Assembly: GCA_963666465.1 (NCBI GenBank)
Contig: OY762824.1
Span: 5,394,001-5,458,000 of the forward strand
Direction: 5' to 3'
Source of the DNA: VXYL01 sp963666465
GTDB lineage: Bacteria; Pseudomonadota; Gammaproteobacteria; Pseudomonadales; Azotimanducaceae
DNA: 64,000 bases
Shown: piece by piece, positions 45,510-54,586 of the stretch
How positions within the stretch are numbered: position 1 is the stretch's first letter
How the letters are laid out: the number at the start of each line of letters is the position of its first letter
The notes under the pieces: generated by a model
The model's database searches: none
Told to the model about the DNA's origin: nothing
Seen by the model: only the letters and a program-made list of their open reading frames with translations
Program-made: the position numbers and the translations under genes

Positions 45510-47153
45510 CTACTCGAACCAAAGCGGCTGGGCGCGGCTGCCGTCGTGGATGCCGTAGGTCCAGCCGGCGGTCCAGTCGGCAGCGCCGAGCGACAGGCCG
45601 CCGATGTGGGCCCCGCCATGCTCTGGGCTGCCGGCCGGAGAGTCGCCGTTCACCACCATCGTCGCGTAGTCGACCGAGTACACCGGCGGGGTGCCTTCGA
45701 GCAGTTGCAGATCGGTATCGGCGTTGGCCGTGGCATCGGTCACGCCGGCAATGTCGGCGAACACGCTGCCGTTCGCCATCGCCCATGCCTCCACAGTCGT
45801 GCCGTTCGGCAGCGAGCTGCCCTTGGTCTTCTCGGCGCAGGCGAAGATGCCGGTGTTGATGGCGAGGTCGCCGTCCTGGGCCGCCCGTTGCGAACGGTTG
45901 TCCACGCGCAGGCAGTAGTTCGAGTCGTCGCTGTCGGCACCGAAGGAACCAACCACCATGGAATTGCTGATGGTCGGGAAGAGGCCCTCGCGCAAGCGCC
46001 AGCCGGCGCCGGGGTCGTGGGTGGCGGTATCGGCGCCGTTCGGGGAGATGACGCAGGTGAGGTTGTTGATGGTTGGGCGGCTGTTGATGCCCTGGGCGAT
46101 GGTGGCTTCCACCTCGTCCTCGGTGAGGCTGGAGAACGAGCCAATGCCGTCCGCCTCGATGCAGTGGTTGCCGTCCGTGGCGGACTGAATCACGAGGGCG
46201 TTGGTGATGGTGCCGGACCAGCCTTCGTCGATGTCGATGGCGTCGTCGCGGACATAAAGACCGACGAAGTTCTCGAAGTTCACCGCGCCGCCGAACATCT
46301 CGATGCCGTCGTCGAAGGTGGAATAGACCTGCAGGTTCCTGACGATGGTGTTGGAACCCACGCCGCCAAAGGAGATGCCGTTCAGCTCGTCGCCGTTGCC
46401 GACGGTGGCGCCGGTGTGCTTGACGAGCACGAATTCGAGGCGTCCGGAGCTGTCTTCGTTGTTGTCGCCGCCGTATTGGGATTCGTCGAGTCCGGCGGCG
46501 CCTTCGGCATCCACGTGGCAGTCGCTGGTGCTGAGGTTGCCGTCGGCCATTGAACCCTCGTAGGCGCACTTGTTGGTGACGCCGAAACCATTGACGACCA
46601 TGCCGCCCCATTGCTGCACGTCTTCGGGCCCCACAGTGCCCTCGATGTCGGAGACGGAGGTGAAGGTGATGGGATTCTCCCGCGTGCCCACTGCGAACAG
46701 TTGCGAGCCGCGATTGATGATGAGGAAGTCGGCGCTGGACTGGAACGCAAGGGTCGCGCCGGCTTCCACCGTCAGCACCGGACCGTCGCCGCCTCGGCTG
46801 ATGCCGGCGTTGGCGAGACCCTCGTCGGTGTCGTGGGTGCGCCCGACGAACAGGCTGCCTTCGAAGATGTGGGCGCCGTCGTCCGGCAGGTCGGGAATGC
46901 GGAGGTTCACGGTGAGGTTGTTGCCGGCATCCACAAAGGGCGGCGAATACACGCAGTTGACGCCAACCTGCTCGCCCCGGAAGGTGGAGCCATCCTTCTG
47001 ATACACCGCGCAAGGGTTGTCCTCGCTGGTGGCCGTGGTGGTGGTGGAGTTGTCCACGGAAGAATCCGTGGTGGATGGCTGAATGACAATGTCACCGCCT
47101 TCGCAGGCGACGAGAAGCAGGAGCGCAGTCGCTGCTGCCAGCAGTCGATTCAT
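45510..47153 (-). CDS. Surface/periplasmic lipoprotein partner of the TonB receptor
   Basis: A 547-residue lipoprotein with lipobox LVAC (Cys17), then a Thr/Ser-rich linker (about 25-45), then a long right-handed parallel-beta-type body rich in Gly, Asn and Asp (for example EAGATLAFQSSADFLIINRGSQLFAVG, QQWGGMVVNGFGVTNKC, LEFVLVKHTGATVGNGDELN) with several Cys pairs. It precedes and is almost certainly cotranscribed with the TonB receptor, a SusD-like division of labour without SusD similarity. The ATG at 47153 has AAGGGG about ten bases upstream. Related lipoproteins accompany TonB receptors in other proteobacteria; the ligand is not known. Confidence 0.82.
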   Translation of the reverse strand: MNRLLAAATALLLLVACEGGDIVIQPSTTDSSVDNSTTTTATSEDNPCAVYQKDGSTFRGEQVGVNCVYSPPFVDAGNNLTVNLRIPDLPDDGAHIFEGSLFVGRTHDTDEGLANAGISRGGDGPVLTVEAGATLAFQSSADFLIINRGSQLFAVGTRENPITFTSVSDIEGTVGPEDVQQWGGMVVNGFGVTNKCAYEGSMADGNLSTSDCHVDAEGAAGLDESQYGGDNNEDSSGRLEFVLVKHTGATVGNGDELNGISFGGVGSNTIVRNLQVYSTFDDGIEMFGGAVNFENFVGLYVRDDAIDIDEGWSGTITNALVIQSATDGNHCIEADGIGSFSSLTEDEVEATIAQGINSRPTINNLTCVISPNGADTATHDPGAGWRLREGLFPTISNSMVVGSFGADSDDSNYCLRVDNRSQRAAQDGDLAINTGIFACAEKTKGSSLPNGTTVEAWAMANGSVFADIAGVTDATANADTDLQLLEGTPPVYSVDYATMVVNGDSPAGSPEHGGAHIGGLSLGAADWTAGWTYGIHDGSRAQPLWFE

Positions 47154-47295
47154 GGAATGCTTCCCCTTGATTCGGTGTCTGCTCGCCTTTGCCGGCAAGC
47201 CTCGTCAGACTCCCCTCCAAAGCCGACGCCTGTCGGCATTGGAGGCGCAGGCGGGCGCACAGCCCCCACCCACACGGGCACCGTAGCCCGCAAAT

Positions 47296-47335
47296 GTGAC
47301 GGCTGCGTTACGGGGGCATGACGGAACGATTACAG
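47296..47335 (-). promoter_or_regulatory. Tandem PhoB boxes (four half-sites at 11-base spacing)
   Basis: Read on the minus strand, CTGTAAT (47335-47329), CCGTCAT (47324-47318), CCGTAAC (47313-47307) and CCGTCAC (47302-47296) follow one another with exactly four bases between. That is the 7+4 arrangement of Pho boxes (consensus CTGTCAT). Ten bases after the last half-site comes TACGGT as a possible -10. The lipoprotein ATG is 142 bases further on. The match and the phasing are seen; PhoB binding is inferred. Confidence 0.7.
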
Positions 47336-47526
47336 AAGCGGGAACACGCATCGACCGCCAAACGGCGGTGATTCGTGCAGCGTTAGGCCCCGCAGCGGGG
47401 GAGGGGGTCGAAGAATCCCCGGACTCTTCGCCGGGGTAGCGGGGATCGCGCGTGAGTCCTCGGAGCGAGGGCCTCCCACGGGACGAATGGCCAACGAGCG
47501 GACTTGACCAGACGTTCCCTTACGCC

Positions 47527-47570
47527 AAAAAACAACGCCGACGGTCCCTCTCGGGACCGCCGGCGTTGTT
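47527..47570 (-). terminator. Rho-independent terminator of the small lipoprotein gene
   Basis: The hairpin at 47531-47570 (AACAACGCCG ... CGGCGTTGTT with inner GGTCCC/GGGACC) is nearly perfect and on the minus strand is followed by a run of T (47532-47527). It lies 30 bases after the stop of the lipoprotein gene at 47600. Confidence 0.88.
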
Positions 47571-47599
47571 GGGCCGCTGTGGAGGCTTCGGTCAGAAAA

Positions 47600-47890
47600 T
47601 CAGGACGATTCGTCGGTGGCTTCTGCCTCTTCCGCGGGCGCTTCAGCGGACTCTTCGGCTGCACCCTCTTCTGCTGGCATTTCCTCGGCGCCTTCTTCGG
47701 CCATCGCCATTTCGCCCTCGGCCGGCATCTCTTCGCCAGCTTCAGCCCCGGCGGCTTCAGGAGCGGCTTCCTCTGCCGCCGGAGGCGTGGCCTTTTCTGC
47801 CGTTGCCGGTCCACCGCCCGACGAACTGTCGCCGCAAGCGCCAAGCAGGATCAGCGCACACGCCGCTCCGAGCATTTGCAAGTATTTCAT
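47600..47890 (-). CDS. Small Ala/Glu-rich lipoprotein
   Basis: A 96-residue lipoprotein: signal peptide MKYLQMLGAACALILLGAC with lipobox LGAC (Cys19), then SSSGGG and a low-complexity tail of Ala, Glu and Pro (PAEEGAAEESAEAPAEEAEA) ending ATDESS. GGAGGGG lies just upstream of the ATG. There is no recognisable domain; the tail is likely extended and negatively charged. It is a single-gene unit closed by its own terminator. Confidence 0.75.
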   Translation of the reverse strand: MKYLQMLGAACALILLGACGDSSSGGGPATAEKATPPAAEEAAPEAAGAEAGEEMPAEGEMAMAEEGAEEMPAEEGAAEESAEAPAEEAEATDESS

Positions 47891-47975
47891 GGCCCCTCCA
47901 AGTGAACCAGCATCAAACCAAGGTGCGAGCATAACCCATTGCACGCCACGGGCGAAAGCGCAACGCTGGCCCTGC

Positions 47976-48106
47976 AGCAATTCTCATTTTGGCGTCTGGC
48001 TTCGCTGTCAGGCACATTGCGCTCCGCGTTTTCGAACCCAATCCGGGCCAAATCGACCGGCAGACCCGTCCAGTTGAGGGGGCTGAAGGCCAAAATGGGA
48101 ATTGCT
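47976..48106. repeat. Inverted-repeat element, family D copy 2
   Basis: A 131-bp copy of the element at 36183-36312, with ends AGCAATTCTCATTTTGGC and the inverse (one mismatch at the right). The interior GTCTGGCTTCGCTGTCAGGC is shared. The right edge is followed by a 19-base tandem duplication starting GAATTGCTGCCTCGGTGG. No clear target duplication is visible here. Confidence 0.75.
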
Positions 48107-48380
48107 GCCTCGGTGGAGAATTGCTGCCTCGGTGGACAGTGTCTCACCTTGAACTTGCCTGACAGCCTGTCGGACTTCGGACGGCGCAAGCTGGCCGAAT
48201 GCCGACAGGCTGTCAGGACGGCTTGGGCTGGGGCAGGAAGCGTTGCCGAAAAGGCAACGGTTCTTGTGGCGCTGACGTGGCGCATGGCCGTTCGCAACCG
48301 GCGACTGCGTCGATTTGCCTGCCGGGACCGCTCTCTATGGGAGGGGGAGGGCCTCGGGGGGAGGGGGGAGGGCCTCGGGG

Positions 48381-48519
48381 GGAGGGCGTCCCGCCCTCCA
48401 TGCGCGCCGTCAGGCGCGTCCTCCCTGCGCCTGCCGCGATGTGCCCTGCGCGCCCTTGCGGGCGCGGCGCCTGACGGCGCGGCGCGCCTTGCGGCGCGAT
48501 GGAGGGCGGGACGCCCTCC
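48381..48519. repeat. GC-rich palindromic element
   Basis: GGAGGGCGTCCCGCCCTCC near 48381 is mirrored by GGAGGGCGGGACGCCCTCC ending 48519, with nested arms GCGCCGTCAGGCGC. It is preceded by two GGGAGGGCCTCGGG units. The 720 bases between family D copy 2 and the RND gene contain no supported ORF. Confidence 0.6.
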
Positions 48520-48826
48520 CCCCGGAGGACGGCGCCAGACACTGCACAAGCCAAAATGAGAACTGCTGCTGGCCCTGGCCCCGCTGGCCCCACAAGTATC
48601 TGCTGGACTTCAAGATGCCGTTGCGCTACACGGTACGCGGCATGGAGGGTTCCCGTCCGTCGGCGTGGCATCGTGCGGTACGAACCGCCGCAAGGTGGCC
48701 GATTCCGCCAACGTCGGTCGCCGTCGTCGCTGCCGAAGCGATCCTGCCATGCGGAGAAATGCTGCATGAAGCAATCAGTTGCAGCGCAAATCAGGGCGAT
48801 GGCACGGAATCTGTAGCTTGCCTGCC

Positions 48827-51800
48827 GTGAACACGCCGCGCCTCATTCGCACTTTCGTCGAGCATCGGCTGGCCTCGAGCCTGGCCATGGCGCTCATGGT
48901 GCTTGCCGGGGTGTGGGCCATCACCCAGATCAACGTGCAGCTCAACCCCGAGCAGCCACCCCGCTACGTCGGTGTCTCCATCGCCTGGCGTGGCGCCGCG
49001 GCGGAGGACGTGGAGAAGCTCGTCACGACCCCGGTGGAGCAGCAGCTTCGCACCCTGAGCGAGATCAAGACGCTGCGTTCCTACACCGGCAACGGCCACG
49101 CCAACGTCATGGCCCAGCTCGAAGTGGGCGCCGATGTCGGTCAGGCCGTGGAGAAGATTCGCCAGCGCGTGTCCAACATGCAGACTCTGCCGGCGAACAT
49201 CGAGCCGCCACAGGTGGCGGTCAACGAGTGGAACGAGCTGGTCGCGTCGGTGCTGATCACCGGGCCAAAGACCACCGAAGAGATCGCGCCGCTGGCACGC
49301 CGGTTCGAGCGCGAGCTGCTCGCAAGCGGCGCTGACAAGGTGGAGATCTCCGGGCTGCCGGCAGAGGAGATCGCGATCCAGGTGGACAGCCGCACCCTCT
49401 ACGAACTCGGTCTCTCCCTCGACCAACTGGCCGAACGCATCTCACGAGCGAGCCAAGATGCCCCCGGCGGCCGCATCGGCCGCGGCCAGGAGGCGCAGCA
49501 ACTGCGCAGCCTCGACCAGCGCCGCAGCGCCGACGAATTCGCCGACCTCATCGTCTTCAACGACGTCAGCGGCCGCGCCATGCGCCTCGGCGACATCGCC
49601 ACGATCGCCAAGCGCCCGCGCGTGGACCAGCCCTACACCATGATGAACGGCCTGCCGGCGGTCTCCCTCGACGTGCGGCGCGACGTCGAGACCGACTCCC
49701 TCACCGCCGCCGAGCTCCTGCGCGAGTGGCTCGATGCGACCACCGCCACGCTCACCGAAGGCGTCAGCTTGCAGCTGTTCCAGGAAGCGTGGCGCTACAT
49801 CGCCGACGAAATCTCGATCATCCTCGGCAACGGCGTTGGCGGCCTGATGCTGGTGATCGTGGTGCTGATGGTGTTCCTGCACGGTCGCGTGGCGTTCTGG
49901 GTGACGGTGGGGATTCCGGTAACGTTCCTCGCCGCCCTGCTCGGCTTCTACTATGCCGGCGGCACGATCAACCTCATCAGCATCATCGGCATGGTGATGG
50001 CCCTCGGCATCGTCGTGGACGACGCAATCGTCGTCGGCGAAGAGGCGTTGACGCAGCATCAGCGGGGCCTTTCGGCCACCGATGCCGCGGCCGCAGGCGC
50101 CTCGCGCATGTTCGCGCCCGTGGTGGCCTCCTCCATCACCACCTTGTGCGCTTTCGCCCCGATCGTGGTGATGGCGGCAAGCGAGGGTGGCGGCAACATC
50201 ATGGAGATCCCGCTGGTGATGCTGTGGATGATCGCCGCCTCGCTGGTGGAATGCTTCCTCGTTCTGCCCGGCCATCTGCGCGCCTCGTTCGAAGGCATGC
50301 GCCAACGCACCGAGAGCGCATTTCGGCAACGCTTCGACGCCGGCTTTGCGCGCTTTCGCGAAGAGCGCTTCCGACCCATGGTGCGCCTCGCCATGCACAA
50401 TCGGCTGGCGGTGGTTGGAGGCGCGGGGTCGCTGTTCGCAGTGACCATGACGCTCTGGGTCTCCGGCTGGATCAAGACGGACCTGAACCTCAACCTGTCG
50501 CCGGATGTGGTGAGCGCCCAGTTGCAGTTCGCGGCCGGCGCCAGCGAGAGCGACAAGCGCGCCTACCTCGGCGAGCTCGAAGGGGTCATCGCCGCGGCGG
50601 ACCAAGCCGTGGGTGGCGACAACGTGGTGGCGCATGTGGTCTCGAACAACACCGCCATCATTGCCAACGACCGCAAGGTGGGCGCCCAGTACGCCAGCAT
50701 CCAGGTGGAGTTGGTGTCCGAGGAGAAGCGCAGCGCGACGGTCGCAGAGTTCGCCCTGGCGTGGGACGAGAGGGCGCCACGCTCCCATGTCGTGGACAGT
50801 TTGCAGGTGCTGGAACGATTCTCGTGGAATTCGGACTTCAGCCTGCTCCTGAAGGGCGAGGAAGTGACCGACCTCAAGCGCGCCTCGGATGAACTGATCG
50901 AACGTCTCGCCACCCTCGACGGGGTCCGCAACCTGCACGACGACTTGCCCTACGGCAACGACCAGCTCGTGTTCCAGCTGACGCCCGAAGGTCAGGCGCT
51001 CGGGCTCTCCACCGCCGAGGTCGGCAGCCAACTGCGCGCCGCCTACGACGGTCGTCGCGTGCAGATCTTCCAGGATGACGATGCCGAGACCGAGGTGCGC
51101 CTGACCCTGCCGGAGACCGAGCGCGCAGACCCCGCAAGCCTCGCGCGCTTTCCCATCCGCACGAGCGGCGGCGAGATGGTGCCGCTCGCCAGCGTCGCTA
51201 CCTGGGAGCGACGGCGGGGCATCGAGGAGATTCGCCACCACGACACCCGCAAGACGGTTTCCGTGAGCGGCGATGTGGACCTCGGCACCATCACCGGCGG
51301 CGAAGTGGTGGCGTTCGCCGCCGAGGAAGTGATTCCCGAGCTCGAGCGCGAATACGGCATCAGCCATGGCCTCGACGGCGCCAGCCTTGCGGCGCAAGAG
51401 GCCGCGACCCAGTTCCTGCGCAGCTTCTTCATCACCCTCGCCCTCATCTTCATCGTCTTGGCGTGGGTGTTCTCGTCCTATACATGGCCGCTTGCGGTGA
51501 TGGCGGCGATTCCGTTGGGCCTTACCGGCGCACTTGCCGGCCACCTGTTGATGGGGCTGCCCATCAATCTGATGTCGATGATGGGACTGTTTGCGCTCAC
51601 CGGCATCATCGTCAACGACTCCATCATTCTGGTAACCACCTTCAAGAACCTGCGGGCAGACGGCGTGGAGGCGCGGCAGGCCATCGAGGACGCCGTGTGC
51701 GCGCGCTTGCGGCCCGTGCTGGTCACCTCCATCACCACCATCGCCGGTCTGTCGTTCCTGATGCTGGAGCAGGCGCCGGTGGCGGCCATCTACACACCGC

Positions 51801-51994
51801 TGGCGGCGGCCATCTGCTTTGGCCTCGCCTACGGCACCGTGCTGGTGCTGCTCGTCATTCCCGCCTTGCTCTCGGCCATCGCCGAGGCCGGGGAGCGGGC
51901 GCCTCTGTGGGCGCGCCAGTTGCTGCGATCGCGCAAGGCCCGGGCACAGGAAGCAGATGCTCGAATTCCCGGCAAGAGTGCAGCTGCCCGCTGA
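48827..51994 (+). CDS. RND-family efflux transporter, inner-membrane pump
   Basis: A 1,055-residue RND pump with 12 membrane spans in the usual 1+5, 1+5 order and two large periplasmic loops. The proton-relay segment GIVVDDAIVVGEE in span 4 has the two Asp of drug-type (HAE) pumps, and the second-half TGIIVNDSIILVTTFKNLRA is also conserved. GTG at 48827 gives the standard N-terminus NTPRLIRTFVEHRLASSLAM. The periplasmic adaptor gene follows 57 bases downstream. No outer-membrane TolC-like gene is nearby. Substrate unknown. Confidence 0.93.
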   Translation: MNTPRLIRTFVEHRLASSLAMALMVLAGVWAITQINVQLNPEQPPRYVGVSIAWRGAAAEDVEKLVTTPVEQQLRTLSEIKTLRSYTGNGHANVMAQLEVGADVGQAVEKIRQRVSNMQTLPANIEPPQVAVNEWNELVASVLITGPKTTEEIAPLARRFERELLASGADKVEISGLPAEEIAIQVDSRTLYELGLSLDQLAERISRASQDAPGGRIGRGQEAQQLRSLDQRRSADEFADLIVFNDVSGRAMRLGDIATIAKRPRVDQPYTMMNGLPAVSLDVRRDVETDSLTAAELLREWLDATTATLTEGVSLQLFQEAWRYIADEISIILGNGVGGLMLVIVVLMVFLHGRVAFWVTVGIPVTFLAALLGFYYAGGTINLISIIGMVMALGIVVDDAIVVGEEALTQHQRGLSATDAAAAGASRMFAPVVASSITTLCAFAPIVVMAASEGGGNIMEIPLVMLWMIAASLVECFLVLPGHLRASFEGMRQRTESAFRQRFDAGFARFREERFRPMVRLAMHNRLAVVGGAGSLFAVTMTLWVSGWIKTDLNLNLSPDVVSAQLQFAAGASESDKRAYLGELEGVIAAADQAVGGDNVVAHVVSNNTAIIANDRKVGAQYASIQVELVSEEKRSATVAEFALAWDERAPRSHVVDSLQVLERFSWNSDFSLLLKGEEVTDLKRASDELIERLATLDGVRNLHDDLPYGNDQLVFQLTPEGQALGLSTAEVGSQLRAAYDGRRVQIFQDDDAETEVRLTLPETERADPASLARFPIRTSGGEMVPLASVATWERRRGIEEIRHHDTRKTVSVSGDVDLGTITGGEVVAFAAEEVIPELEREYGISHGLDGASLAAQEAATQFLRSFFITLALIFIVLAWVFSSYTWPLAVMAAIPLGLTGALAGHLLMGLPINLMSMMGLFALTGIIVNDSIILVTTFKNLRADGVEARQAIEDAVCARLRPVLVTSITTIAGLSFLMLEQAPVAAIYTPLAAAICFGLAYGTVLVLLVIPALLSAIAEAGERAPLWARQLLRSRKARAQEADARIPGKSAAAR

Positions 51995-52051
51995 CCACTG
52001 CAGGGTGACTGTGGGTCGCCCGCGCTGCCAAGAATCTTCGGAGAAAGCGCA

Positions 52052-53419
52052 ATGATCGACGAGAGCAACGAGAGGAAACGGCTGTCCGCAGGCGCGACCT
52101 GGCAGCGCGGCATGACTCTGGCGAGGGAGCGGGCGGCGCTTGGATGGACCGGCCCCCGGGTGTTCCTGCTGCTGGTGCTGGCCACCGTGGCCATCGTCGC
52201 CTTGCTGATTGCGCTGGCGCCGGAACCGGAGCTGGTGGCGCAGGAGGAGACCGCTTGGGAGGTCAACACGATGGTGGCCGAGCCTGCCGCCATCGCCCCG
52301 GAATTGCGCCTCGTCGGACGGGTGGAGACGCCGCGAATGTCTTCGCTTGCTTCCGCGCTGGCTGCGGCAGTGCGCGAAGTGCCGGCCGTGGAGGGCCAGC
52401 ATGTGGAAGAGGGTGACGTGCTCGTGGTGCTCGACGACCGCGACGCTCGCCTGCTGGCCGAGCAGCGCCGTGCCGACGTCGAGGAAGCCCGCGCCAGCCT
52501 TGCCTCGCTGCGTCTTGCCGGCAGGGACGACGAGGCGATGCTCGAACACCAGCGCAAGCTGGTCGAATTGACGCTCAGGGACCTCAAGCGACACAAGGAG
52601 CTGCGTCAGAACTCCGCCGTCTCGGAAACGCTGTTCGACACCATCGAGCGGCAGGCGCACCAGCAACTCATCGCCCTGCGCCAGCGCGAAGGCGCGGTGG
52701 AGGACTTCGCCAACCATGTGGCACAGAGCGAGTCGCGTCTGCGTCGCAGCCAGGCGCTGCTGGCGGAAGCGGAGCTCGCGGTGCAGCGCACGAGCATTCG
52801 CTCTCCCTATCACGGCCGCGTGGCATGGGTGATGGTGGCTCCAGGCGAACGGGTGAGCTCCGGCGAAGTGGTGGTGGACGTCTATGACACCGCCGCGCTG
52901 GAAGTGCGAGCGCAGATTCCGGGCCGTGCCCTGGCCTCCGTGCGGCAGGTCCTCGGCGCTCGCGGAACCAGCCTGCCAGCAAGACTTCTCACCGAACCGA
53001 ATCTCGACGCTTCGCTGGATCGCCTGTCGGGACAGGTGGACAGCGGCACCGCTGGAGTCGATGGCCTGTTCCGGGTGCAGGGAGGCGCGACGCTCCTCGA
53101 AGTGGGCCGCGTGGTGGAACTCGAACTGCACCTGCCGGAAGTCGAAGCCGTGATCGCCGCGCCAGAACAGGCCATCTTCGGCGAAGATCGCGTATATCTG
53201 GTCGAAGAAGGCCGCCTGCGCGGCATAACCGTGGAACGCATCGGCCGCACCAACGGCGACCAGGGCGACCGCGTCCTGATCCGCTCCGCCGACATCCATC
53301 CCGGCGCAAGAATCCTCACCACCCAGCTCGGCAACGCCCTCACGGGCCTGCGCGTCGCCACCGAAGACACCCGCAACGACGAAGAAGCCTCAACAGAGGT
53401 AGCCGTCGCCGTCCGTTAG
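52052..53419 (+). CDS. RND efflux periplasmic adaptor (membrane fusion protein)
   Basis: A 455-residue adaptor with one N-terminal membrane anchor (about 36-56, VFLLLVLATVAIVALLIAL). The first lipoyl half is AVEGQHVEEGDVLVVLDDRDARL, followed by a long alpha-helical hairpin (about 130-240), the second lipoyl half with SPYHGRVAWVMVAPGERVSSGEVV, a beta-barrel domain and a membrane-proximal domain. It joins the RND pump to an outer-membrane channel. The pump-then-adaptor order is the reverse of acrAB. There is an uncleaved, long cytoplasmic N-terminus. Confidence 0.9.
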   Translation: MIDESNERKRLSAGATWQRGMTLARERAALGWTGPRVFLLLVLATVAIVALLIALAPEPELVAQEETAWEVNTMVAEPAAIAPELRLVGRVETPRMSSLASALAAAVREVPAVEGQHVEEGDVLVVLDDRDARLLAEQRRADVEEARASLASLRLAGRDDEAMLEHQRKLVELTLRDLKRHKELRQNSAVSETLFDTIERQAHQQLIALRQREGAVEDFANHVAQSESRLRRSQALLAEAELAVQRTSIRSPYHGRVAWVMVAPGERVSSGEVVVDVYDTAALEVRAQIPGRALASVRQVLGARGTSLPARLLTEPNLDASLDRLSGQVDSGTAGVDGLFRVQGGATLLEVGRVVELELHLPEVEAVIAAPEQAIFGEDRVYLVEEGRLRGITVERIGRTNGDQGDRVLIRSADIHPGARILTTQLGNALTGLRVATEDTRNDEEASTEVAVAVR

Positions 53420-53498
53420 TTCGTTAGTGAGGACGTGTTAACACTCTGGTTGCGAGGGCCTGCTGGGGGCGAGGGTGGCACTGAAGCCCGCGCTTGCG

Positions 53499-53557
53499 CC
53501 ACCCACAGCGGCGTCTCGTCGCCCTCGCTACGAGCATTCATGGACAGTCCGGGCTAG
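53499..53557. repeat. Family A MITE, right end only, followed by CTAG
   Basis: ACCCACAGCGGCGTCTCGTC and the end GCATTCATGGACAGTCCGGG match the right half of the full elements at 8982 and 19637. The left half is missing. CTAG (53554-53557) follows, and the next seven bases (CGCCACA) are the same as those following the IS1634-like element at 63984. Confidence 0.7.
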
Positions 53558-53595
53558 CGCCACAGGGACGGCACGGTCACCACAGTCGAATCGCC

Positions 53596-54135
53596 CTACG
53601 GCCCATGTACCCCCTTCCCTCCAACCCCGGCTGGCTGCCAAAGGCGCTCCTCCTCCGCAAGCCGGCGCGCCATTACGAACAGGAGGTCCGACAGCCGATT
53701 GAGCCAAGCGCCTATGCCCGAATCCGCCAGGGCCGATTCGCCATCGGCCAACCGCCAAAACGTCCGCTCGGTCCGTCGCACCACCGTCCGTGCCACGTGG
53801 CAGCGCGCCGCCGCCTCGCCGCCGCCTGGAAGGATGAACTCGGCAAGCGGCGGCAACGACTCGTTCAAGCGCACCGTCATTTCCTCAATGCGTCGGGTCT
53901 CAGCCTCCCAGTCGACAGCCGAGCCCCCCGTCGCCACAGCCGCCCCTGCATCAAACAGTCGCGACTGAACAAGCGCCAGCTCCCGCCCATAATCCACCGT
54001 GCCAGCGGCAAGCAACCCAAGGAAGCTGTTCGCTTCATCAAGCGCACCCACCACATCGATCGCCACATCGTGCTTGGCATACCGTCGCCCATCCGCCAAC
54101 GAGGTCCCGCCCGCATCCCCGGAACCAGTGGTCAC
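53596..54135 (-). CDS. Cob(I)alamin adenosyltransferase, PduO/MMAB type
   Basis: A 179-residue (from GTG) ATP:cob(I)alamin adenosyltransferase that makes adenosylcobalamin. The ATP loop TTGSGDAGGTSLADGRR is at the very N-terminus. DVVGALDEANSFLGLL, FILPGGGEAAARCHVARTVVRRTER and LNRLSDLLFVMAR are the other conserved blocks (Arg pair and RLSDLLF). Family members have about 8-10 residues before the ATP loop (NRI-type). In frame upstream one reads IARNRIDRV, with an ATC at 54159 preceded by GGAG, so the real start may be non-canonical and upstream of the GTG. No other B12 genes are nearby. Confidence 0.88.
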   Translation of the reverse strand: MTTGSGDAGGTSLADGRRYAKHDVAIDVVGALDEANSFLGLLAAGTVDYGRELALVQSRLFDAGAAVATGGSAVDWEAETRRIEEMTVRLNESLPPLAEFILPGGGEAAARCHVARTVVRRTERTFWRLADGESALADSGIGAWLNRLSDLLFVMARRLAEEERLWQPAGVGGKGVHGP

Positions 54136-54263
54136 GCGATCTATCCGATTGCGAGCGATTGCGGAGTCTCCAAGGGCTTCCGGGTGCGATATCGTAACCA
54201 GAGCCGCACGCAGTGTGGCATCTGTGCAATACTGGCGTTGAACGGATCGCTCAAGGAGCGTCT

Positions 54264-54516
54264 ATGCGTGTGTTCGCGCTCGCGTTTGCCTTGGCACTGG
54301 CAGGCACCGCTGCACCGATTGGTGCCGCCACTGCGGACGGCGGCCATTCTCGACATCCACATTGAACGCGACGGAAAGCGCGTGTTCCCCTCGTTTGCTC
54401 GTGCGCCTGGCGAGACGGCGGAAGCCTCGGTCTCCTTGCCCACCCGCGAGTCGCACCGGGTGCTTTCCGTAAACCGTCACGACGAGGTGCCTGCCACGTC
54501 CGCTCCCTCTACCTGA
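54264..54516 (+). pseudogene. Small secreted protein, one frameshift
   Basis: ATG at 54264 with GGAGCG upstream opens a clear signal peptide (MRVFALAFALALAGTAAPIGA), but the frame stops after 33 codons (54362-54364). One base shifted, the sequence continues as AILDIHIERDGKRVFPSFA and goes on to TGA at 54514-54516. Joining the frames near 54345 gives a secreted protein of about 83 residues. It is either a recent mutation or a sequencing error. The function is unknown. Confidence 0.45.
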
Positions 54517-54586
54517 CCACGCCCACGGCACGGCAGCGGGTGGCGCGGTTTATGATCGTGCGCGCCTTGTTCGCGCCGGAGTCGTC

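Noticed and set aside
42730..47013. Single 1,427-codon minus-strand protein
   Set aside because: The frame joins a shadow of the lipoprotein gene to the TonB receptor. The receptor has its own ATG, signal peptide and ribosome-binding site at 45480.
49442..53299. 1,285-codon minus-strand open frame
   Set aside because: Antisense to the RND pump and adaptor genes, both of which have full-length conserved domains on the plus strand.
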